Source: Tenacibaculum sp. 1_MG-2023
Lineage (GTDB): Bacteria; Bacteroidota; Bacteroidia; Flavobacteriales; Flavobacteriaceae
Length of the DNA stretch: 64,000 nt
Direction: 5' to 3'
Assembly: GCF_030547425.1 (NCBI RefSeq)
Contig: NZ_JAUORH010000007.1
Location: 62,001 to 126,000 of the forward strand
Shown here: in pieces, positions 51,656 to 59,300 of the stretch
Layout: every line of letters begins with the position of its first letter
Numbering within the stretch: the stretch's first letter is position 1
Notes under the pieces: generated by a model
What the model saw: the letters and a program-made list of their open reading frames with translations, nothing else
Database searches by the model: none
What the model was told of the DNA's origin: nothing
Program-made: the position numbers and the translations under genes

Positions 51656-52141
51656 TTAATGTTTCTCATAAGAAACGAAACTATAGTCGTATTTATTTTT
51701 CTCGTCTGCTTTAAAATCTTCTCGAGCTACTTCTTTCCATATAGTTTTATCAATTTCAGGAAAAAAAGCGTCTGCTTCAAACTCATGATATAAAACAGTA
51801 ATATCTAGCCTATCAACTAAGTTTTGCTTCAAAGCTTCCTTGTAAATTTGTGCTCCCCCAATGATAAATGCATCCTTTCCTTCTGTTAATTCTATAGCTT
51901 GCTCAATACTATTAGCTATTAAACATCCATCTACAAAGTAGTTATTATTTCGGGTAATAATTATTGATGTACGGTTAGGTAAAGGTTTACCAATACTTTC
52001 AAAAGTATTACGTCCCATTAAAATAGCATGTCCTGTAGTAACTTTTTTAAAACGTTTTAAGTCGGCTGGTAAGTGCCAAATTAAGTCATTATCTTTTCCT
52101 AAAGCATTATTTTTTGCAATTGCAGCTATGAGTGTAATCAT
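51656..52141 (-). CDS. folA: Dihydrofolate reductase
   Basis: A 161-residue DHFR: MITLIAAIAKNNALGKDNDLIWHLPADLKRFK, then GHAILMGRNTFESIG and later AFIIGGAQIYKEAL, all standard NADPH/folate-site motifs. It regenerates tetrahydrofolate, which thymidylate synthase (thyA, 270 bp upstream on the same strand) oxidises to dihydrofolate. The small 61-aa gene lies between them. Confidence 0.96.
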   Translation of the reverse strand: MITLIAAIAKNNALGKDNDLIWHLPADLKRFKKVTTGHAILMGRNTFESIGKPLPNRTSIIITRNNNYFVDGCLIANSIEQAIELTEGKDAFIIGGAQIYKEALKQNLVDRLDITVLYHEFEADAFFPEIDKTIWKEVAREDFKADEKNKYDYSFVSYEKH

Positions 52142-52159
52142 AAATTTAGTTTGAGTGGG

Positions 52160-52345
52160 TTACATACTTTTCACCCATTCTTTAATATATCCTGTAAGAT
52201 CTCTTTTTTCTGTAGTAGCTTCTTCAAAAGTTTCATTTCTCATATTGTCAACCAACGTATGAATTGCTCTTAATACATTTTCATCATTAATTTCTGCTAT
52301 TTTATCGTAGAGATCTTCTTTTAAAACATCAACGTCTGTATTCAT
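52160..52345 (-). CDS. Uncharacterised 61-aa protein between thyA and folA
   Basis: It is helical and acidic (VDVLKEDLYDKIAEINDENVLRAIHTLVDNM, ending with TGYIKEWVKSM). The frame opens 14 codons upstream, but the ATG at 52345 gives the family-like start MNTDVDV. The helix pattern recalls small Bacteroidota antitoxin-like proteins (a short helix with repeated LxxLxxI), but no toxin gene adjoins it. Function unknown. Confidence 0.6.
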   Translation of the reverse strand: MNTDVDVLKEDLYDKIAEINDENVLRAIHTLVDNMRNETFEEATTEKRDLTGYIKEWVKSM

Positions 52346-52408
52346 TTTATAACTTTTTAGGTAGTTTCTTACAAAGCTACTAAACAATATGTATAAAATA
52401 AAGTTAAA

Positions 52409-53233
52409 TTATACTGCTACAACTCCTTTTATGTGCGGATGAGGATTGTAACCAACTAATTCAAAATCTTCAAAAATGAAGTCTTCAATATTTTTTATTG
52501 CTGGATTAATTTTCATCTTCGGAAGAGATCTAGGTTCACGTGATAATTGTAACTCTAACTGATCCATGTGATTATTATAAATATGTGCATCACCAAATGT
52601 GTGGACAAACTCTCCTGCTTCGTAACCGCAAACTTGTGCAACCATCATAGTAAACAACGCATACGATGCTATATTAAAAGGAACTCCTAAAAATATATCT
52701 GCACTACGCTGATACAATTGACATGAAAGTTTTCCATCAGCTACATAAAATTGAAAAAATGCATGACATGGAGGAAGTGCGGCTTTTCCATTCGCTACAT
52801 TTTCTGCAAATGATTTTGAAGTATCTGGTAAAACTGAAGGGTTCCATGCAGACACTAACATTCTACGGCTATTTGGATTGCTTTTTAACGTTTCAATCAC
52901 TTCTTTCAACTGATCTATCTCGTCACTATTCCAGTTACGCCATTGATGTCCATACACCGGACCTAAATCACCGTTATCATCAGCCCATTCATTCCAAATA
53001 CGCACACCATTTTCTTGCAAATACCTAACATTAGTATCACCCTTTATAAACCATAATAATTCATATATAATTGATTTTAGGTGTAACTTCTTAGTTGTTA
53101 CCATAGGAAACCCTTCATTTAAATCAAATCGCATTTGATACCCAAAAACACTTTTTGTTCCTGTTCCTGTTCTATCTCCTTTTTCGTTTCCGTTATCTAA
53201 AACATGCTTTACTAAATCATGATACTGCTTCAT
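52409..53233 (-). CDS. thyA: Thymidylate synthase
   Basis: A 274-residue ThyA with catalytic cysteine C156 in PPCHAFFQF, the N-terminal [11 protein letters not shown] and the folate/dUMP motif [18 protein letters not shown]. It converts dUMP and methylene-THF to dTMP and DHF. The frame begins 14 codons upstream, but ATG 53233 (MKQYHDLV) is the normal start. It forms a folate cluster with folA. Confidence 0.97.
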   Translation of the reverse strand: MKQYHDLVKHVLDNGNEKGDRTGTGTKSVFGYQMRFDLNEGFPMVTTKKLHLKSIIYELLWFIKGDTNVRYLQENGVRIWNEWADDNGDLGPVYGHQWRNWNSDEIDQLKEVIETLKSNPNSRRMLVSAWNPSVLPDTSKSFAENVANGKAALPPCHAFFQFYVADGKLSCQLYQRSADIFLGVPFNIASYALFTMMVAQVCGYEAGEFVHTFGDAHIYNNHMDQLELQLSREPRSLPKMKINPAIKNIEDFIFEDFELVGYNPHPHIKGVVAV

Positions 53234-53284
53234 CCTTCTGCTTTTAACCGTTAAAATTGTTGGATTGTTTAACAACGTAAAAAT

Positions 53285-53314
53285 AAAAAAGCATCTACAA
53301 AAAATATAAATGCT
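53285..53314 (-). terminator. Terminator of the DtxR/MntR-type gene
   Basis: On the minus strand agcattta pairs with tagatgct (one wobble) and is followed by a T-run, 35 bp after the regulator stop. Its arm and flanks resemble the terminator at 55361-55394. Confidence 0.65.
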
Positions 53315-53348
53315 TTTAAAATTATATTAATAAGTTATCAACTGTTTT

Positions 53349-54005
53349 CTAATTTTTCTCAACCAATAATCTATCACAAACTACTTTACTTAGCACTTCT
53401 TCTTTTTTGTCTTTATAAGCAAGAGTCATGGTTCCATCAAAAGACTCTACCAAAAGTACCTCAATTATTGTTTCTAACGATAAACCTTTACTATTTAAAA
53501 AACGTAAAAAATCAGCAGAGGAGTTAGCAACAGCTTTCAACCTTACTACATCTCCTCCTTTATATTCACTTAATTTATAGTAGGTTTTAGCCGGTATTTT
53601 TCCATTAACATCAGGAATTGGTGAACCATGTGGATCAAAAGAAGGATATCCTAATATTTCATCCATCTTTTTAAAAAAGATAGGAGAATCAACATGTTCT
53701 ATCTGTTCAGCAATATCATGTACTTCTTCCCACCCAAAACTCATAACTTCTACCAAAAACATTTCTGTTAAACGATGTTTTCTAATAACAGCAACAGCTT
53801 TATTCTGTCCTAAAACTGTTAAACGAATGGGTTTATATTTTTCATAGCTTACTAATTTTTTTCCTGCCAACTTTTTCATCATACTCGTTACTGTTGGCAT
53901 TTTTATATCCAATTGTTTAGAAAGTTCATTTACACTTACTTCTCTTTTCTCGTTAGAGAGGTAAAATAACGCTTTAAGATAATTTTCTTCTACTAATGAA
54001 TCCAT
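53349..54005 (-). CDS. DtxR/MntR-family metal-dependent regulator
   Basis: The protein has 218 residues. An N-terminal winged helix (EENYLKALFYLSNEKREVSVNELSKQLDIKMPTVTSMMKKL) is followed by the metal-binding/dimerisation domain (HRLTEMFLVEVMSFGWEEVHDIAEQIEHV, with Glu/His ligands) and a FeoA/SH3-like C-terminal domain. Such proteins repress metal-uptake or oxidative-stress genes when Mn2+ or Fe2+ is bound. The divergent superoxide dismutase operon has an inverted repeat in its promoter and is the likely target. Whether it senses Mn or Fe cannot be told. Confidence 0.93.
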   Translation of the reverse strand: MDSLVEENYLKALFYLSNEKREVSVNELSKQLDIKMPTVTSMMKKLAGKKLVSYEKYKPIRLTVLGQNKAVAVIRKHRLTEMFLVEVMSFGWEEVHDIAEQIEHVDSPIFFKKMDEILGYPSFDPHGSPIPDVNGKIPAKTYYKLSEYKGGDVVRLKAVANSSADFLRFLNSKGLSLETIIEVLLVESFDGTMTLAYKDKKEEVLSKVVCDRLLVEKN

Positions 54006-54009
54006 GCAG

Positions 54010-54017
54010 CAAATATA
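54010..54017 (-). promoter_or_regulatory. -7 box (TATATTTG) of the metalloregulator
   Basis: A perfect TAnnTTTG lies only 4 bp before the ATG at 54005, so the mRNA should be leaderless or start just at the codon. No -33 box found at the usual distance. Confidence 0.5.
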
Positions 54018-54066
54018 GCAATTAAACTATTTTTCTTGATAAACTGAAAATTAAACACAAAATAAA

Positions 54067-54097
54067 TTTGTTAGATCAATCTAACTTTTTAATTTTG
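54067..54097 (+). promoter_or_regulatory. Promoter of the sod operon
   Basis: TTTG at 54067-54070, 19 bp spacer, then TAATTTTG at 54090-54097: a near-ideal Bacteroidota promoter. It ends 16 bp before the first ATG at 54114. A second TAnnTTTG (TAAATTTG, 54063-54070) overlaps the -33 position. Confidence 0.75.
54070..54085 (+). promoter_or_regulatory. Inverted repeat operator inside the sod promoter spacer
   Basis: The arms gttagat and atctaac (7 bp each, 2-bp gap) form a perfect dyad between the -33 and -7 boxes. It resembles DtxR/MntR-type TTAG-CTAA sites, and the divergent gene at 53349-54005 encodes such a regulator. Occupancy would block the polymerase. The regulator-site pairing is inference. 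Confidence 0.65.
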
Positions 54098-54113
54098 CAA
54101 GCAAAACAACGAA

Positions 54114-54296
54114 ATGTTATCGGTTATGAATTATGCTATAAAACTATTAGAAAAGAACAAAAAGCACTTAGAACGGCATATTAAAAAAACGGGGTTAATA
54201 CGTACAAACATGGATAAGGCAACACAAGAACTGCATAAAATAACATCACTCAAAAAAGCAATTAAATTTTTAAAACATAAAAGTAAAAACCAATGA
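54114..54296 (+). CDS. Small basic protein upstream of sod (60 aa)
   Basis: It is very Lys-rich and helical (IKLLEKNKKHLERHIKKTG ... SLKKAIKFLKHKSKNQ). Two start codons are possible, 54114 and 54126. It overlaps sod by 4 bp (ATGA), so it is likely translated first and coupled to it. Unknown function; no metal-binding motif is visible. Confidence 0.6.
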   Translation: MLSVMNYAIKLLEKNKKHLERHIKKTGLIRTNMDKATQELHKITSLKKAIKFLKHKSKNQ

Positions 54297-54889
54297 AAAT
54301 ATCACTAAAACTTCCAGATTTACCTTACAACAAAAACGCTTTTAACTCTATTCTTTCTGAAGAAACTTTTGAGTATCATTACGGAAAACATCATGCAGCT
54401 TATGTTAACAATCTTAAAAATTTAATAAAAGACACCTCTTTTCAAAACTCTAACATTGAAACAATAATTCTACAAGGATATAAAGAAAATAACTTCCCGT
54501 TGTTTAATAACGCTGCTCAACACTGGAATCATACCTTTTTTTGGAATTCGTTATCCCCAAATGGTGGAGCATTGCCTTATGGTAAAATTGCAAAACTTAT
54601 TATAAGAGATTTTGGTAGTTTCGAACATTTCAAAGAACAGTTTTCTACTACAGCTGCCAAACTTTTTGGTTGTGGTTGGACGTGGTTAGCGCAAAATAAA
54701 GAGGGGAAATTGGAAATTATTCCTATGAAAGAGGCTCACACCCCTTTAACTAAAGACAAAAAACCGATACTAACACTTGATGTATGGGAGCATGCGTATT
54801 ATATAGATTATCGAAATGCTCGTCCAAAATTTATAGAAGCTTTTTGGGAAATCATAAACTGGGATTTTGCCAATAAAAATTTAAAATAA
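54293..54889 (+). CDS. Superoxide dismutase, Fe/Mn family
   Basis: A 198-residue SOD converting superoxide to peroxide and oxygen. Metal ligands fit H29 (FEYHYGKHH), H80 (AAQHWNHTFFW), D163 and H167 (DVWEHAYYIDY). The Gln in AAQHWNH and the GCGWTWL segment favour the Fe-type or cambialistic class. No signal peptide, so cytoplasmic. It starts at the ATGA overlap with the small upstream gene and is likely controlled by the divergent metalloregulator. Confidence 0.95.
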   Translation: MKISLKLPDLPYNKNAFNSILSEETFEYHYGKHHAAYVNNLKNLIKDTSFQNSNIETIILQGYKENNFPLFNNAAQHWNHTFFWNSLSPNGGALPYGKIAKLIIRDFGSFEHFKEQFSTTAAKLFGCGWTWLAQNKEGKLEIIPMKEAHTPLTKDKKPILTLDVWEHAYYIDYRNARPKFIEAFWEIINWDFANKNLK

Positions 54890-54890
54890 C

Positions 54891-55340
54891 ATGAGTGATT
54901 TTTGCATAAACAACGTAGAAAACCATTGGAAAACACTAACTAATTTAGCGAATGATTTTTTTAATAAGAAGAATTATAAACTAGCCCTGAACAACTATAA
55001 AAATGCATTATACAGAGCAGAAGTACTAAACAATCACCTTCAAGAGTGCATACGTCTAAAAATTCCTTTTATTCAAGTATATATTATTTCATGTAACAAC
55101 TTAGCAAATACTTATAAAGAGCTAGAGCAAATGGAAGAAGCCGAAAACATATTGAAACGTACTGTTCATTACTTATTACATTTGACTAGAAATAAAAAAC
55201 TTAATAAAAACGAAATACAAACAGAGCTCAAAAGAGCTAGCCTCAATTATATTAATTTTACTGAACAAATAAGTAATAATAAATCCAAACAAGTTTATTT
55301 ATACAAGCAAATAAAAGAACATTTTAGCGACAATGATTAA
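54891..55340 (+). CDS. TPR-like protein in the sod operon (149 aa)
   Basis: Starting 1 bp after the sod stop, it contains TPR-like helix pairs (FFNKKNYKLALNNYKNALYRAE; NNLANTYKELEQMEEAENIL). No signal peptide. I cannot assign a partner. Co-transcription with sod suggests a role linked to metal or oxidative stress, but that is weak inference. It is followed by a strong terminator. Confidence 0.7.
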   Translation: MSDFCINNVENHWKTLTNLANDFFNKKNYKLALNNYKNALYRAEVLNNHLQECIRLKIPFIQVYIISCNNLANTYKELEQMEEAENILKRTVHYLLHLTRNKKLNKNEIQTELKRASLNYINFTEQISNNKSKQVYLYKQIKEHFSDND

Positions 55341-55360
55341 CCCAAAAACATTACAAAAGC

Positions 55361-55394
55361 AAAAAGCATCTACAAAAAAGTAGATGCTTTTTTT
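55361..55394 (+). terminator. Terminator of the sod operon
   Basis: The stem agcatcta/tagatgct with an 8-nt A-rich loop is preceded by As and followed by seven Ts, about 25 bp after the TPR-like gene. Confidence 0.88.
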
Positions 55395-55430
55395 AAAAAT
55401 TATATTCAAAATACGTTTTATCAACTATAA

Positions 55431-55613
55431 TTACGCCCAAATACAATTTCCATTACTTTGGCAATAACCATAATCGCAAAATTCATAACCGCTTGCAAAT
55501 CTTGTACAACACATGTTATTTCCTTTACAGTAGGTATAACGACCTCCATTAATTTCGTTTTGCTCGTTTTTTGATAAAAGTTTAATTCCGTTTAAATTTT
55601 TTAATTTTTTCAT
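55431..55613 (-). CDS. Double-glycine leader, six-cysteine secreted peptide
   Basis: A 60-residue peptide: the leader MKKLKNLNGIKLLSKNEQ... ends in GG at residues 23-24, as in peptides processed by C39-peptidase ABC exporters. The predicted mature 36 residues carry six Cys (mature positions 5, 11, 12, 22, 27, 33) and many Gly/Asn/Tyr, suggesting a disulfide-bonded or modified bacteriocin-like product. No exporter, modifying enzyme or immunity gene is adjacent, so it is an orphan precursor whose exporter would be elsewhere. A promoter box and an inverted repeat lie just upstream. Toxin, signal and unrelated secreted peptide are all possible. Confidence 0.7.
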   Translation of the reverse strand: MKKLKNLNGIKLLSKNEQNEINGGRYTYCKGNNMCCTRFASGYEFCDYGYCQSNGNCIWA

Positions 55614-55640
55614 TATAGATTATAATTTCGAGGGTTAATA

Positions 55641-55658
55641 TTGATATAAATATATCAA
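55641..55658 (-). promoter_or_regulatory. Inverted repeat between promoter and GG-peptide start
   Basis: The arms ttgatata and tatatcaa (8 bp each, 2-bp centre) form a perfect dyad at about +10 to +27 from the predicted transcription start of the peptide gene. Either an operator or a leader hairpin. Confidence 0.5.
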
Positions 55659-55672
55659 AAAAAGTGAACAAA

Positions 55673-55680
55673 CAAAACTA
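55673..55680 (-). promoter_or_regulatory. -7 box (TAGTTTTG) of the GG-peptide gene
   Basis: A perfect TAnnTTTG on the minus strand 59 bp before the ATG. No -33 box at usual spacing. Confidence 0.45.
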
Positions 55681-55730
55681 TAAACCTAAAAAACAAGTAA
55701 TTAACAAAATATTTATCTCTGTAAAATATG

Positions 55731-57476
55731 CTAACCTATTATCATTCCTGCAATGGTTGCCGACATCAACGAAGCAATCGTCCCACCAATTAAAGCCTTC
55801 ATACCAAATTCAGATAAATTTTTACGTTGTCCTGGAGCTAATGAACCAATTCCTCCAATTTGAATTCCAATAGAAGCAAAATTTGCAAAACCACACAACA
55901 TATAAGTAGCCATAATTACTGACTTACTATAAGTTAAGTGTGTAGCACTTGCTACATCCTTTAATTCTGCTAATTGAATATACCCTACAAACTCACTCGC
56001 AGCTAATTTAATACCTAATAACTGCCCCATCAATGCCATATCTTCTTTAGCTACTCCAATTAACCACATTAAGGGCGCAAAAGCATATCCTAAAATAAAT
56101 TCTAATGATAATGACTCATAAGGTGTTGCCTCTGCAATTAATTCATTTAAAGAAGTAAACTTCCAACTGAAGTATTCAATTCCATCAAAACCTCCTAAGC
56201 TTCCTAAAACACCATTTATCATGGCTATGAATGCAATAAACACTAATAACATTGCTGCTACATTCATTGCCAACTGTAAACCTTCTGTTGTTCCATTGGC
56301 TATAGCATCTAAAATATTTGAACCAATTTTTTCTGATGAAACTTGTACATCTGTATTTACTTTTTCGGTTTGTGGATATAATATTTTTGAAATGATAATT
56401 GCTCCTGGCGCTGCCATTACTGACGCTGCTAACAAGTGTTTTGCATATAGTAAACGTAACATTTCATCATCTCCTCCTAAAAAGCCAATATAAGCTGCTA
56501 AAACTGCTCCTGCTACAGTAGCCATTCCTCCTATCATTACTAATAGAATTTCAGAACGGTTCATTTTTTCTAAATACGCCTTAATTAACAAAGGTGCTTC
56601 TGTTTGACCTAAGAAAATATTTCCTGCTACTGATAAACTCTCAGCTCCAGAAATTTTTAAAAATTTAGACAGTAACCAAGCCAACCCTTTTACTATTTTT
56701 TGAATTAGCCCTAGGTAAAACAATACTGACGTTAGTGCTGAGAAAAATATAATTGTAGGTAATACTTGAAATGCAAAAATGAATCCAAATGAGTCCATAT
56801 CTGCTACTAAACCGCTGAATAAAAATTCACTTCCTGCTCTTGTAAAATCTAATACACTTACAAATAAACCTCCTACTAGCTCAAATGTTTTTTGTACAAA
56901 AGGAACTTTTAATACCCCAATTGCTATTAATAACTGAAAAGCTAATCCTAATCCTACTGTTTTCCAATCAATACCTCTTCGGTTTGCACTAAATAAAAAA
57001 GCAATAATTAGTAACGTTATCATTCCTAAAGCTCCTCTCCATAAACTTTGCATTGAGAAACCTTGGCTTGGAATTATTTCATTTTTACTTTCTACTACTT
57101 CTTCAACCTCTTTTCCTAAAACAACTACTGGTTCTGTTGTAAAATTATAAAGTATATTTTTTTCTGAGAGTATTAAAATTTCATCTGTTAATTCAACCAC
57201 ATTATAATAACGAACTGTATCGTTAGGTTGTTTGTAGTTAAAAATTAATAAGTTGTTTTGATGAATATAGTTTCCTGAAGCTTGTAAACTATCTTTTTCT
57301 ACTAATGAGTATGTAAAGTTCCCTTCTGATAAAGTAAAAACGTCTGTAGGATCTACAGAAACAATAGAATCTCCTTCTGTTGTTGTAATTGATGAAAAAT
57401 TCCACTTTTTTTCAATGCTTTGGCTAAAAGTTATCATCGTAACGCAAAGCATTATGAAGGTAAATAGTTTCTTCAT
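55731..57476 (-). CDS. CNT-family nucleoside transporter with N-terminal periplasmic domain
   Basis: The protein has 581 residues. A signal peptide (MKKLFTFIMLCVTMITFS) is followed by a lipocalin-like domain to about residue 120 and a Glu-rich linker. From about 140 on is a concentrative nucleoside transporter with GALGMITLLIIAF, NIFLGQTEAPLLIKAYL (the nucleoside-binding repeat), TVAGAVLAAYIGFLG and a C-terminal ANFASIGIQIGGIGSLAPGQRKNLSE. CNT proteins import nucleosides with Na+ or H+. The added extracytoplasmic domain is unusual compared with E. coli NupC; whether it binds substrate is unknown. Confidence 0.9.
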   Translation of the reverse strand: MKKLFTFIMLCVTMITFSQSIEKKWNFSSITTTEGDSIVSVDPTDVFTLSEGNFTYSLVEKDSLQASGNYIHQNNLLIFNYKQPNDTVRYYNVVELTDEILILSEKNILYNFTTEPVVVLGKEVEEVVESKNEIIPSQGFSMQSLWRGALGMITLLIIAFLFSANRRGIDWKTVGLGLAFQLLIAIGVLKVPFVQKTFELVGGLFVSVLDFTRAGSEFLFSGLVADMDSFGFIFAFQVLPTIIFFSALTSVLFYLGLIQKIVKGLAWLLSKFLKISGAESLSVAGNIFLGQTEAPLLIKAYLEKMNRSEILLVMIGGMATVAGAVLAAYIGFLGGDDEMLRLLYAKHLLAASVMAAPGAIIISKILYPQTEKVNTDVQVSSEKIGSNILDAIANGTTEGLQLAMNVAAMLLVFIAFIAMINGVLGSLGGFDGIEYFSWKFTSLNELIAEATPYESLSLEFILGYAFAPLMWLIGVAKEDMALMGQLLGIKLAASEFVGYIQLAELKDVASATHLTYSKSVIMATYMLCGFANFASIGIQIGGIGSLAPGQRKNLSEFGMKALIGGTIASLMSATIAGMIIG

Positions 57477-57491
57477 TTTTAATATTTTAAA

Positions 57492-58097
57492 TTAAGAACG
57501 TTTGCTGATTTCATCACGAATTCTAGCTGCCAACTCGTAGTTTTCATTGGCTACAGCATCGTTAAGTTGTTCGTGTAATTCTTTAAGTGATAAGTGTGAG
57601 TAGCTCCCTTCTTCTTCTTCTATTGAAAACTCGATTTCGTCTTCATCTGATTCTAAATCTTCTTCAATTGTTAATTCTTCATCTAATTTTAGATAAATAC
57701 CTGCCTTATCTAAAATGTTTTCATAGGTAAAAATTGGAGCTTCAAATCGAACAGCCAATGCTATTGCATCTGACGTTCTAGTATCAATAACCTCTTCTAC
57801 TCCTTCTCGTTCGCAAATTAAACTTGAATAAAATACACCATCAACTAATTTATGTATAATTACTTGCTTAACAGTGATGGAGAATCGATCAGAAAACGTT
57901 TTAAATAAATCGTGAGTAAGTGGTCTTGGCGGACGAATTTCTTTTTCCAATGCTATTGCTATTGATTGTGCTTCAAATGCTCCTATGATTATAGGAAGTG
58001 TTCTGGTTCCTTCCATTTCACTCAGCACTAAAGCATATGCCCCACTTTGCGTTTGGCTATACGAAATTCCTTTTATAGTTAGTTTAATTAAACTCAT
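57492..58097 (-). CDS. Bifunctional nuclease family (DUF151) protein with UVR-like C terminus
   Basis: The protein has 201 residues with the DUF151 core (VLSEMEGTRTLPIIIGAFEAQSIAIALEKE ... PRPLTHDLFKTFSDRF) and a C-terminal UVR-type helical hairpin (LHEQLNDAVANENYELAARIRDEIS). The family is reported to have nuclease activity in plants and thermophiles, but its bacterial role is not settled. A TTG two codons upstream is possible; ATG 58097 is the more natural start. It lies 15 bp upstream of the nucleoside transporter, likely one operon. Confidence 0.88.
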   Translation of the reverse strand: MSLIKLTIKGISYSQTQSGAYALVLSEMEGTRTLPIIIGAFEAQSIAIALEKEIRPPRPLTHDLFKTFSDRFSITVKQVIIHKLVDGVFYSSLICEREGVEEVIDTRTSDAIALAVRFEAPIFTYENILDKAGIYLKLDEELTIEEDLESDEDEIEFSIEEEEGSYSHLSLKELHEQLNDAVANENYELAARIRDEISKRS

Positions 58098-58120
58098 GTA
58101 CAATCAATCATCATAAAATA

Positions 58121-58166
58121 CAAAAAACTGTCTAAATTTAGGCCTTTTGCTTAAAATTTTAGACAG
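58121..58166 (-). terminator. Terminator of the etf genes
   Basis: On the minus strand the 9-bp stem ctgtctaaa/tttagacag encloses a 21-nt loop and is followed by TTTTTTG, about 80 bp after etfA and just before the DUF151 gene. Confidence 0.6.
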
Positions 58167-58244
58167 CCTTCTAAGGTGGGCACAATTTACTAAAAATTAT
58201 GAGTTGAACTCTAATTTCTAGAAAAAGAATAAATTACCACTATT

Positions 58245-59198
58245 TTATGCTTGTTTAAAAGCTTTTAATTTTTCTACTAACTGAGGTACAACTTCAAAAG
58301 CATCCCCTACAATACCATAATCAGCAGCTTTAAAGAAAGGTGCCTCAGGATCTGTATTGATTACTACTTTTACTTTTGAAGCATTAATTCCTGCTAAATG
58401 CTGAATTGCTCCAGAAATACCTATAGCAATATATAAGTTAGAAGCTACTGGTTTACCTGTTTGACCAACGTGCTCACTGTGAGGACGCCATCCTAAATCA
58501 GATACTGGCTTAGAACATGCTGTTGCTGCACCTAAAACATCAGCTAATTCTTCAATCATCCCCCAGTTTTCAGGTCCTTTTAAACCTCTTCCTGCAGAAA
58601 CTACGATGTCAGCATCAGCAATAGTAACTTTACCTGTTGCTCTATTAATATTTTCAGATTTTACTCCTAATTCAGGTAATGTAGCATCAAAACCTTCAGC
58701 AGAACCACTTACTGCATTTTCATGTGCTCCGTAAGAGTTTTTAGCAACACCTATTACTTTTTTATCTGTTGAAACTTCAGTGTTGTTAAATCCTTTATTT
58801 GAGAATGCTTTTCTCTTAACAACAAAAGGACTTGTACTGCTTGGTAACGCTACAGCATTTGAAGCATATCCTGCCTCTAAAGCAACTGCTACTAATGGTG
58901 CTAATGTTAGTCCATCAACACTAGAATCAATAATTACTGTAGTTGCTCCTTTTGCTTCTGCTACTTGTTTAATAATTGAAGCATACCCTTTAGCATTAAA
59001 AGAAGTTAAACCATTTTTTACTTCTACTACTTTTTCTGCTCCGTAAGTATATAATTCAGATGCATCTCCTCCATTAATAGTTAATACTACTAAATCATTT
59101 CCTAATTGCTCTGCTACTTTCTTTCCGTATGAGACAACCTCAAAAGCTGTTTTTTTGAATTTTCCTTCCGATGAATCGGCAAAAACTAATACAGACAT
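58245..59198 (-). CDS. etfA: Electron transfer flavoprotein alpha subunit
   Basis: The protein has 317 residues. The C-terminal FAD-binding domain shows the ETF-alpha signature: VVSAGRGLKGPENW, then CSKPVSDLGWRPHSEHVGQTGK, and LYIAIGISGAIQHLAGI. With EtfB it carries electrons from acyl-CoA dehydrogenases to the quinone pool. It follows etfB by 102 bp on the same strand. Confidence 0.96.
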   Translation of the reverse strand: MSVLVFADSSEGKFKKTAFEVVSYGKKVAEQLGNDLVVLTINGGDASELYTYGAEKVVEVKNGLTSFNAKGYASIIKQVAEAKGATTVIIDSSVDGLTLAPLVAVALEAGYASNAVALPSSTSPFVVKRKAFSNKGFNNTEVSTDKKVIGVAKNSYGAHENAVSGSAEGFDATLPELGVKSENINRATGKVTIADADIVVSAGRGLKGPENWGMIEELADVLGAATACSKPVSDLGWRPHSEHVGQTGKPVASNLYIAIGISGAIQHLAGINASKVKVVINTDPEAPFFKAADYGIVGDAFEVVPQLVEKLKAFKQA

Positions 59199-59300
59199 AT
59201 TTATTTATTTTTTTAGTCGTTAGTGGTTAGTTTCTTAGTCTTAAACACTAACAAATATTTTTATTTTTTCTTTTGAACTCTATTAAAACAGGTTAACTGA

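Noticed and set aside
52160..52345. Complete toxin-antitoxin module between thyA and folA
   Set aside because: Only a small helical protein is present; no toxin frame lies beside it on either strand.
53287..55394. Direct repeat flanking the sod region (aaaaagcatctacaaaaa at both ends) as mobile-element ends
   Set aside because: Both copies are arms of intrinsic terminators; no transposase or integrase lies between them.
55641..55658. Intrinsic terminator for the nearby genes
   Set aside because: The dyad is all A/T-rich with no following T-run in the needed direction and lies in the leader of the peptide gene.
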